Position numbers and translations under genes: made by a program
Shown: positions 8,293 through 15,062 of the stretch, piece after piece
Numbering within the stretch: position 1 is the first letter of the stretch
Layout of the letters: each line of letters begins with the position of its first letter
NCBI GenBank assembly: GCA_024635605.1
Contig: JAGXIR010000185.1
Span: forward strand, 1-33,417
DNA length: 33,417 bases
Reading direction: 5' to 3'
Source: Sunxiuqinia sp.
GTDB taxonomy: Bacteria; Bacteroidota; Bacteroidia; Bacteroidales; Prolixibacteraceae
The notes under the pieces: generated by a model
What the model was told of the DNA's origin: nothing
Database searches by the model: none
The model's input: only the letters and a program-made list of their open reading frames with translations

Positions 8293-8559
8293 AGATTCCT
8301 TCGCTGCACTCGGAATGACGACGCAAGCAACGTTCACCCCTTATTGTCAAGTCATCCCGAATTTATTTCGGGATCTGTCTGCAAGTACCTGCCAACCTTT
8401 CCTTGTTCGATGCAGATGCCGAAACAAGTTCGGCATGACGCTTAATTTTATGGTTGTTGCCCTAATTGAAGAGCGTCACCCTGAACTTGTTTCAGGGTCT
8501 GTTGGTAAATAACTGCCTTTCCTTGTTTTGTGGAGATCCCGAAATAAATTCGGGATGAC
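8293..8559. repeat. Palindromic repeat array III (five units)
   Basis: Units at 8295-8316 (a divergent type, arms ATTCC/GGAAT), 8354-8374 (ATCCCGAA), 8416-8436 (ATGCCGAA), 8478-8498 (ACCCTGAA) and 8536-8556 (ATCCCGAA). Orientations alternate strictly: reverse, forward, reverse, forward, reverse. Gaps are 37, 41, 41 and 37 bp. Both gaps between CT/AG ends contain CCTTTCCTTG, the reverse complement of CAAGGAAAGG. The gaps between GAC and GTC ends begin or end in GACGC/GCGTC in several cases. The divergent first unit keeps the same AG...GAC flanks and the same 37-bp phase. Confidence 0.88.
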
Positions 8560-8629
8560 TTGAGCATTATAAGATCGGATCCCTGCTTGTACACACCCAC
8601 CAGGCAATGAGGCAAGCCACCACCACATC

Positions 8630-8656
8630 GGCGGCGACGAATTCCGATTCGCCGCC
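8630..8656. repeat. GC-rich inverted repeat
   Basis: GGCGGCGA at 8630-8637 pairs with TCGCCGCC at 8649-8656 around an 11-base loop. It lies between array III and the convergent dehydrogenase gene, in a stretch (8560-8890) with no credible gene. No T-run follows directly, so a terminator role is uncertain. The rest of the stretch holds one decayed palindrome at 8722-8747. Confidence 0.5.
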
Positions 8657-8721
8657 AAGCGGTTCGGAAAAAGCTCCACCCAACGAAAAAAAAGCCTCCC
8701 TTTTCGGAAATGGCTTTCCAA

Positions 8722-8747
8722 GTCCCACTGAACAGGTTTCAGGGTCT
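8722..8747. repeat. Degenerate solitary copy of the palindromic repeat
   Basis: GTC, then a 21-bp segment 8725-8745 resembling the ACCCTGAA-arm palindrome with mismatches in the left arm (CCACTGAA versus TTCAGGGT), then CT. The flanks and length are those of a forward unit, but it is out of phase with array III and its stem is broken, so it looks like a decayed copy. Confidence 0.6.
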
Positions 8748-8890
8748 ACTAAAAAAAGAGTGTTTGAACCAAATTTCAAAGGAGTCGTTTTTCACACACC
8801 TACACGGGCAGACTTATTTGGTGCATCGCGCGTTTACAAATTCGGTGTTCTTATGAATGAATAAGTTGTGCCTTTTTACTTCTTATAATA

Positions 8891-10024
8891 TCATGAGGAT
8901 AAGTTGGCTTGCGATTCTGAAACGTTAAAAACAGACTCTTTTTTAATCACCCCATCTTCGATATTAATTGCCTTTCGAATTGTCGTGTTTTTCATCCAAC
9001 TCATACGACCCTCTAAAATTGTTGGTAAATACACAATTAGTGCTGCAGAAATTGATCGTGAAGCACTTTCCCACAGATAACTTGGTGTATGATCAACTGC
9101 GTAATAATCGATCTTACCAATATTCAGAATTGGGTTTTCAAAAGTTGTTGGTTTAGCAAAATAGAACCCCATCCCTTCATCGCAACTCACATCAATAATT
9201 AGACTTCCTGGTTTTAAGGTATCCTTTTCTTCTTCTGTTACAAAATCAATCGGAAAGTCTGTATCCTGGTAGGTGCCATTAATAATGATTTCAGATTCAC
9301 CAATTAAATCGGATAACGGTCGAACGGTGCCATCATGTTCAACAGTAACCATTCGGGCCTCCCCTTCTTTACCGTCACGAATTCGAACATAGTGCACGTC
9401 CAAAACTTCTTCACGAACTTCATGATCGGGCCGTTGAATACAAATTGTAATATCTCTGAAACCGTGATATTTTAATGCATAAATAGCGCCACGGCTAACC
9501 GCGCCAAATCCAAAAATAATGACCTTGCGTTGGTTCCCATAATGACCATCGATACCCCTTAGTTGCAAGGCATGGATAACGGCACAATAGCCCGCCATTT
9601 CATTGTTCTTATAAAACGTATGTCTGCCTACTTGCCCACTAGGAGACCAAACAAACATATCTTCAAATGCAATGACTGTTAATTTTCGATCGATGGCTGT
9701 TTGTGTAATGTCGCCTTGCTGTACGCAATGCGGATACCCCCAAATGAGCCCTCCTTCACGCATTTCTTGCAAGTCTTCTAATACAGGTTTCGCAATAATA
9801 ACCGACCCCATTTCAGCCAATACCTCATGGCGAGAAGCAACTCCTCCTGCTTGAGAAACAAAAAAATCATCATCCAACCCAAAAGGCTTACCATATCCCT
9901 TCTCAAAAATTAATTGTTTTCTGATATCCTTAGGTAAACGCGATAGATCTTCAGGATGAATTGGCACACGTTTTTCGTCTTTTTTTCTTGAAGTTCCAAT
10001 AACTCCTAAGCTTAATTTCTTCAT
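8891..10024 (-). CDS. Alanine dehydrogenase/PNT-family oxidoreductase
   Basis: A 377-residue NAD(P)-dependent enzyme of the alanine dehydrogenase/pyridine nucleotide transhydrogenase superfamily, cytoplasmic. The N-terminal domain shows DEKRVPIHPED (16-26, substrate-binding R and H region) and IIAKP (76-80, with the family lysine). The Rossmann domain has VIIFGFGAVSRGAIYAL (168-184). The C-terminal part contains YAVDHTPSYLWESAS, resembling the saccharopine dehydrogenase and N5-(carboxyethyl)ornithine synthase branch more than true alanine dehydrogenase. Reaction is therefore not fixed: an opine- or ornithine-type imine reductase is a fair guess. It stands alone, facing array III; a decayed PLP decarboxylase lies divergently upstream, hinting at a lost amino-acid pathway (inference). 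The perfect palindrome at 10043-10058 just upstream could be its operator. Confidence 0.75.
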   Translation of the reverse strand: MKKLSLGVIGTSRKKDEKRVPIHPEDLSRLPKDIRKQLIFEKGYGKPFGLDDDFFVSQAGGVASRHEVLAEMGSVIIAKPVLEDLQEMREGGLIWGYPHCVQQGDITQTAIDRKLTVIAFEDMFVWSPSGQVGRHTFYKNNEMAGYCAVIHALQLRGIDGHYGNQRKVIIFGFGAVSRGAIYALKYHGFRDITICIQRPDHEVREEVLDVHYVRIRDGKEGEARMVTVEHDGTVRPLSDLIGESEIIINGTYQDTDFPIDFVTEEEKDTLKPGSLIIDVSCDEGMGFYFAKPTTFENPILNIGKIDYYAVDHTPSYLWESASRSISAALIVYLPTILEGRMSWMKNTTIRKAINIEDGVIKKESVFNVSESQANLSS

Positions 10025-10042
10025 GAATTCTCCTTCGTTAGT

Positions 10043-10058
10043 TTTGTTTTAAAACAAA
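10043..10058. promoter_or_regulatory. 16-bp perfect palindrome upstream of the dehydrogenase gene
   Basis: TTTGTTTTAAAACAAA lies 19 bp upstream of the ATG at 10024 on the minus strand, where a repressor or the polymerase would bind. It is low in complexity, so chance is possible. The surrounding stretch 10059-10523 holds no gene I can support; a weak hairpin (CAGGCT/AGCCTG around 10329-10357) is the only other structure seen. Confidence 0.35.
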
Positions 10059-10523
10059 TAAATGTCGGCCCGACTATCCGCAATTCAATGAGAAACCATT
10101 TGCTGAAGTGAAAGGAAGTATTTTTAAGGCAGCAAAGTAGCGAAATGACTAATTGAAATCAAAAATGGTAAAAACCTGCTATAAAGATACTCTAACTTCG
10201 GTAGGGATACTTTAATTATGAAACTGATAATAAAATAGTTAATTAACACAAGCCTATATCTCTGGCTCATACCCCATATGAATTCCGGTAAAGATTTGTC
10301 AAGTAATCGGAATACCTGTTTCAGGCTCTCCTCAACAAAAAAATACTGAAACGAGCCTGCATCACATTCCTTCATAAGAGAATATTACTGCCCAAATAAT
10401 TTATTCTGTGGAATTCATTACTTTAGACACACATTAATGCTGAGCGAGCGGACTTCCGATTTGTATCGAAGAATGGGAAATATGTAACGGAAGCGCACAA
10501 ATTCATCATTAAAAGCATACTAC

Positions 10524-10867
10524 CATGATTCAAAATCGTGATAATTCAATAGAAATCAGCAAAGAAGAGTTTCAGAAAATCGGCTATCAATTAATTGATA
10601 GAATTGCTGAGTTAATTGATTCAATTGATAAAAACCCGGTCACAACAACTAAAAGTCTGGCTGACCTTACAACAAGTAGGAAGAAGTGGCTATGAAAAAT
10701 TAATTAGTGAAGATATTGAATTGTCCAAAGTATTATTTCAACTAGCTGAAAATCATGAAGAACTAGAGGCTATCACTCAAAATTTAAGCATTACTACATT
10801 TAGGTATATTCCTCAAAATCAGAAACACAGCTTAGAAGATGACTAGCTGAATAAATTGAATGAATCA
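10524..10867 (+). pseudogene. Remnant of a PLP-dependent (aromatic-amino-acid/diaminobutyrate-type) decarboxylase
   Basis: From ATG 10524 one frame reads MIQNRDNSIEISKEEFQKIG then YQLIDRIAELIDSIDKNPVT, the typical N-terminus of group II PLP decarboxylases. A second frame (+2 relative) then gives LKVWLTLQQVGRSGYEKLIS and LAENHEELEAITQNLSITTF RYIP, the typical C-terminal region. The join lies near 10640-10655, so some 300 or more middle residues, including the PLP lysine, are missing and the frame is shifted. A TAG at 10844-10846 interrupts EDD-stop-LNKLNES where intact relatives would probably read on, and similarity is lost soon after. Three independent lesions show that this gene is dead. 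Family match is from recall of the conserved ends; exact substrate cannot be told. Confidence 0.8.
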
Positions 10868-10930
10868 CCCGCCGAACTTAGCTTTTCGGAAGATGGAGCT
10901 TGCGGATAACAATCAGCCTTGACTTTTTTG

Positions 10931-10964
10931 TTTACTTTTTTTTTGTGGCAAGACAAAAAGTAAA
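10931..10964. repeat. Imperfect inverted repeat in the gap before the MBL gene
   Basis: TTTACTTTTT at 10931-10940 mirrors AAAAAGTAAA at 10955-10964 around TTTTGTGGCAAGAC. The hairpin could end transcription on either strand, for instance of the minus-strand parE-parC-aroK-MBL operon, though it lies about 150 bp past its last stop. Similar T-rich hairpins with a GGCAAGACAAAAAG core occur as interspersed sequences in Bacteroidota (recall, not tested). The remainder of 10868-11116 shows no gene. Confidence 0.4.
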
Positions 10965-11116
10965 ATCCGGCTGATAAGCCAACGGATATTATTATTTGGA
11001 AAATCAGCCTGCTTATTGCGGTTTCTTATCAATCTCCATTTTAAGTCCACTCCAACTCTGAAGTGATCCATAGCCCCTCCTCGTTTATTAAACCAACCTT
11101 TGATCGTTGAGCGAAA

Positions 11117-11881
11117 CTAGATCGCAACCACTTCCGTGGCGCCATGTCTGGAGGTGAGTTCAATCTTGTAGATTTCAGTAAAAGACCGGAAAGCGGCGAA
11201 GGCTTTTTCGGGCGTATTGTTTTCGCCCGAAAGATGGCTTAAAAAAATAGTCTGCAACTGCGCTCCTGCGTATTCTTTCAAGAGCAGGCTAGCCTGCTCG
11301 TTTGACAAGTGCCCAACCGATGAGGATACCCGCTCCTTTAAATAATACGGATAAGAGCCATTCATCAACATGTGGTCGTCATAATTGCTTTCGAGGAAAA
11401 TGGCATGACAGCGGGTAAATTCGTCTTTCACACGCTGACAAGCTTCGCCAATATCAGTCATCACGCCAATGTGCTTGCCTGCATACGAAATCCGGAATGA
11501 ACAGGCGTCGGCTGCATCGTGCTGCTTGGTAAAGGGGAACACGGCAAACTCGCCCAACTGAAATTCCATATTCGGCTCAAACCAACGGGGTGTTTCCGGC
11601 TGAACAGCCTTGCGCATGGCCAAAAAGGTTTTTTTTGTGAGGTAAACCGGAATTCCCAAACGTTTACCCAATACCCGCGCTCCACGACAATGATCGCTGT
11701 GCTCGTGGGTGATTAAAACCGCTTTAATTTTGGAAGGGTTGATTTGTTTTTCAGCCAGCCGCAACTGCAACTGGCGAGCCGACAAACCGGCATCAACCAA
11801 TAGCGCTTCGGTTTCATTTCCGATGTAATAGCAATTTCCATTGCTTCCCGATGCCAAGGCACAGATCTCTAACTTTTTCAC
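11117..11881 (-). CDS. MBL-fold metallo-hydrolase (YycJ/WalJ-like)
   Basis: A 254-residue metallo-beta-lactamase-fold phosphodiesterase or nuclease. The N-terminus CALASGSNGNCYYIGN and the metal motif THEHSDH (residues 58-64) are characteristic of the YycJ/WalJ family; further metal ligands are likely in GVMTDIGEA, ESNYDDHML and LSHLSGENN. In Firmicutes WalJ is tied to the WalRK system and double-strand 5'-3' exonuclease activity has been described for YycJ; the role in Bacteroidota is not settled. The start overlaps the aroK stop by 4 bp (ATGA, 11878-11881), so translation is coupled. It is the last gene of the parE-parC-aroK operon. Confidence 0.9.
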   Translation of the reverse strand: MKKLEICALASGSNGNCYYIGNETEALLVDAGLSARQLQLRLAEKQINPSKIKAVLITHEHSDHCRGARVLGKRLGIPVYLTKKTFLAMRKAVQPETPRWFEPNMEFQLGEFAVFPFTKQHDAADACSFRISYAGKHIGVMTDIGEACQRVKDEFTRCHAIFLESNYDDHMLMNGSYPYYLKERVSSSVGHLSNEQASLLLKEYAGAQLQTIFLSHLSGENNTPEKAFAAFRSFTEIYKIELTSRHGATEVVAI

Positions 11882-12384
11882 TTTTCTCTTTTAATTTCAG
11901 CAATGACTTGTTCCGGCAATAGTTCCCTGCCTTTCAGAATACAACTTGCTTTTTCGTAAAACGGACGCCGGCTAAGCATCATTTCATCAATAAAATGGAT
12001 CAACTCTTCAGGCGATTTTCCTTTAATCAGGGGTCGTTCATTTTTCGAGTGAATCAGCCGGTTCGCCAACTCATGGCTGTCGACATCCAGAAAAACGCAT
12101 AAGCCAGCCCGGTTCATCACCTCCATATTATCGAAAAAACAAGGAGCGCCACCGCCTGTTGCCACAATCACCGGGTCAAATTCAGCCACTTCTTTGAGGG
12201 CTGCTTGCTCTTTCTTACGAAACTCAGCTTCTCCTTCTTCGACAAAAATCTGTGGGACAGTTTTAAAATATTTCTCTTCGATATACTTATCCAGGTCAAC
12301 AAACGGAATATCCAGCATGGAAGAAAGTGTTCTTCCCATTTTAGATTTTCCACAACCCATATATCCAATCAAAAAAACCTTCAT
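11878..12384 (-). CDS. aroK: Shikimate kinase
   Basis: Phosphorylates shikimate with ATP in the aromatic amino-acid pathway. The 168-residue protein opens with the Walker A loop GYMGCGKSKMGR, followed by the shikimate-binding aspartate in FVDLDKYIE, the arginine region GEAEFRKKEQAAL, the Walker B-like glycine stretch IVATGGGAPC, and the lid residues NERPLIKG. Length and all key residues are normal. It overlaps parC by one base (TGATG) and the MBL gene by four, so it is embedded in the topoisomerase IV operon although functionally unrelated to it. Confidence 0.95.
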   Translation of the reverse strand: MKVFLIGYMGCGKSKMGRTLSSMLDIPFVDLDKYIEEKYFKTVPQIFVEEGEAEFRKKEQAALKEVAEFDPVIVATGGGAPCFFDNMEVMNRAGLCVFLDVDSHELANRLIHSKNERPLIKGKSPEELIHFIDEMMLSRRPFYEKASCILKGRELLPEQVIAEIKREK

Positions 12385-15008
12385 CAGAACAGCAACATTT
12401 GATTCTTATCTTCATCATCCTCTCCTTTCGGACGTTTCACTTCAAAGGGAACTTCATCTGTTGATCCCTCCTCGGCTTGCTCCTCCGCAGGCTTATCATC
12501 TTCATCCTTCACAACAGGCTCAATCTCCTTAATGTTTTCCACTTCATAATTGGTCAGGCGTTTTCCACGAGCCTTGTGCGATTTAACACCGATAAACTCT
12601 GCCACTTCAATGATCTCATTTTCACGGGCCGAATTTTTACCGCCAAACTCAATTTCCAACCGAGGATAACGCACCCAGGTCAAACTGATCAGTTTGTTAT
12701 CGGGATGATCGCCGATAAAGCTAATTCTGCGTCCCATCACTTCGTCAATCTCAAAGCGTTTCACGTAGTATAATTCTTGCTCAGCATCGTAATAAACTGC
12801 CGACAACACCTTGCTGTTGTCGTACTTTTCGATGGTTAAGATATCGGCATCGAAGTGGTTGGACAGATCGAAATTATACAGCTGGTATTCACCTTTTTTG
12901 TAGAGCACCAGAATTTTCTCCTCACCCTGAAATTCGCCCAAAAACTTACCCCGCGAATCAGAATTGATGCGCAACACATCGGAGTCGAACCATATTTTTC
13001 GTCCGCCAAGCGTTGAAACTCCTTTTTCCTTGAGGCTGATTTTATGCACGTCGTTTTTGGTGAGAATATTTCCCATCGCCCCGCGGCCTTTGATCGCCAA
13101 CTCACTGAAGTCAATTTCAAATTGCAATTTTTTCAGGCGCGCCTTCTGTTTCAAGGTCACTTTCAACACCTCGGCTTCACCGTTTGGATTGGCACTGAAA
13201 TACCAAATCCGCGAGCCGGCTGTTCCTTTGGTCAACTCGTACTCCTTGTCGCGCGTCATTCCGGTAACCGCAAAGCGTTTCATAAAGAATGCTCCCTGCC
13301 GTCCATCGCGATAAACCACATTGTAAATGGTTCGCTTATCGTTTTTCTTGAACACGGCAATGTGCAGACTATTCTTTCCAACAAACGCCTTTTCTGAAAC
13401 CTTGGTTATGAAATACGTTCCGTCCTTTCTGAAGACGATGATGTCATCCATGTCGGAGCAATCGCAAACATATTCCGCTTTCCGCAGGCTGGTTCCTATA
13501 AAGCCTTCTTCGGCATCGAAATAGAGCTTTTCGTTGGCCACTACCACCTTGCTGGCCTCAATGTTTTCAAAACCGCGAATTTCGGTTTTGCGTTCTTTCC
13601 CTTTACCATATTTCTCTTTTATCCGCTGATAATATTCAATGGTAAATGGAACAATATTTTTAATTTTTTTGATAATCTCCTCAATCTCATCTTCAATCGA
13701 CTGGATGTAGTTGTTGGCTTTATCAGTATTGAATTTCAGGATCCGGGCCATACGGATTTCCATCAGCTTTAGGATATCATCGCGCGTAATTTCGCGCTTT
13801 AGTTTTGGCTTCCACGGATCCAAACGCTTGTCTACATAAGCCACAGCTTCGTCCATGTTGGCCGACTGCTCAAATTCCTTGTCCTTGTAAATCCGTTCTT
13901 CAATAAAGATCTTTTCAAGCGAAGCAAAATGCCAGGACTCTTCCAACTCACTTTTCCGGATTTCAAGTTCCAGCTTCAACAGCATCCGTGTTTGGTCGGT
14001 ATTTCGCTTCAGAATTTCGCTAACCCCTATAAACAAGGGTTTATCATCTAAAATGATGCATGCGTTGGGCGAAATAGAAACTTCACAGTCGGTAAAAGCG
14101 TACAGGGCGTCGATGGTTTTATCGGATGAAATTCCGGCGGCAAGATGAACCAGAATCTCTACCCGGTCCGACGTATTATCGTCAATCCGTTTGACCTTGA
14201 TTTTGTTTTTATCGTTGGCTTTAATGATGGACTCGATCAAAGTGGAAGTTGTTTTTCCAAAAGGCAACTCAGTAACAGCCAATGTTTTGTTATCCACCTT
14301 TTCGATTTTAGCGCGTACTTTTACAGCTCCGCCCCGAAGGCCGTCGTTATACCTTGAAAAGTCGGCCGATCCTCCGGTTGGAAAATCCGGATAGATTTCG
14401 AATTCCTCCTCTTTCAGGTAGGCAATGGAGGCATCGATCAATTCGATAAAATTGTGCGGGAGAATTTTGGAGGCTAAACCAACAGCGATTCCCTCAACCC
14501 CTTGCGTCAACAACAAGGGAAATTTGACAGGTAATGTCACTGGTTCTCTTTTACGTCCATCGTACGACAACTTCCAGTTGGTGGTTTTGGGATTGAAAAC
14601 CACTTCCAGGGCAAATTTAGACAAACGTGCCTCGATGTAACGAGGAGCCGCTGCCCCGTCGCCCGTCAGAATGTTTCCCCAGTTTCCCTGGCTGTCGACC
14701 ACCAAATCCTTTTGTCCAAGCTGCACCAGCGCATCACCAATGGAAGCATCGCCATGTGGATGATATTGCATGGTTTGCCCAATGATGTTGGCCACTTTGT
14801 TGTAACGCCCATCATCCATTTCGCGCATGGCATGCAAAATCCGTCGCTGAACAGGCTTTAATCCATCATTGACATAGGGCACAGCCCGTTCCAGAATTAC
14901 ATACGATGCATAATCAAGAAACCAGTCCTGGTACATCCCCGACAAATACGTGATGCCATCAGCTGGTTCTACTGGTTGATTATCTTTATTTTTTTCCTCT
15001 TCTGCCAC
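12384..15008 (-). CDS. parC: DNA topoisomerase IV subunit A
   Basis: Breakage-reunion subunit of the type II topoisomerase that decatenates daughter chromosomes. The 874-residue protein has the winged-helix catalytic region KPVQRRILHAM and YHPHGDASIGDALV, and the active-site tyrosine Y124 in AAAPRYIEARLS, with the conserved isoleucine region TQGVEGIAVGLAS downstream. The long coiled-coil tower (about 340-480) is followed by a degenerate C-terminal beta-propeller and an acidic tail ending EDDEDKNQMLLF. A canonical GyrA box is not evident, which with the neighbouring parE indicates ParC rather than GyrA. parE lies 54 bp upstream and aroK overlaps its stop by one base. Confidence 0.93.
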   Translation of the reverse strand: MAEEEKNKDNQPVEPADGITYLSGMYQDWFLDYASYVILERAVPYVNDGLKPVQRRILHAMREMDDGRYNKVANIIGQTMQYHPHGDASIGDALVQLGQKDLVVDSQGNWGNILTGDGAAAPRYIEARLSKFALEVVFNPKTTNWKLSYDGRKREPVTLPVKFPLLLTQGVEGIAVGLASKILPHNFIELIDASIAYLKEEEFEIYPDFPTGGSADFSRYNDGLRGGAVKVRAKIEKVDNKTLAVTELPFGKTTSTLIESIIKANDKNKIKVKRIDDNTSDRVEILVHLAAGISSDKTIDALYAFTDCEVSISPNACIILDDKPLFIGVSEILKRNTDQTRMLLKLELEIRKSELEESWHFASLEKIFIEERIYKDKEFEQSANMDEAVAYVDKRLDPWKPKLKREITRDDILKLMEIRMARILKFNTDKANNYIQSIEDEIEEIIKKIKNIVPFTIEYYQRIKEKYGKGKERKTEIRGFENIEASKVVVANEKLYFDAEEGFIGTSLRKAEYVCDCSDMDDIIVFRKDGTYFITKVSEKAFVGKNSLHIAVFKKNDKRTIYNVVYRDGRQGAFFMKRFAVTGMTRDKEYELTKGTAGSRIWYFSANPNGEAEVLKVTLKQKARLKKLQFEIDFSELAIKGRGAMGNILTKNDVHKISLKEKGVSTLGGRKIWFDSDVLRINSDSRGKFLGEFQGEEKILVLYKKGEYQLYNFDLSNHFDADILTIEKYDNSKVLSAVYYDAEQELYYVKRFEIDEVMGRRISFIGDHPDNKLISLTWVRYPRLEIEFGGKNSARENEIIEVAEFIGVKSHKARGKRLTNYEVENIKEIEPVVKDEDDKPAEEQAEEGSTDEVPFEVKRPKGEDDEDKNQMLLF

Positions 15009-15062
15009 AACGCTTTTGTTATAAGTAAAACTTCAGTTGCAATAATCTTCTCTTTTGATTTT

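Noticed and set aside
6477-8559. CRISPR array, because of regular spacing
   Set aside because: Repeat units alternate in orientation, vary in sequence, are only 21 bp, and linkers of one class are similar to each other; no cas genes are near.
8607-8864. Plus-strand ORF of 85 codons
   Set aside because: Runs through an inverted repeat and a decayed palindrome; composition is Ser/Pro/Lys-rich without family resemblance and it has no start context.
10124-10375. Minus-strand ORF of 83 codons
   Set aside because: No recognisable domain, in an AT-rich gap; aromatic- and Leu/Ile-rich composition as expected from random AT-rich sequence. Possible but not supported.
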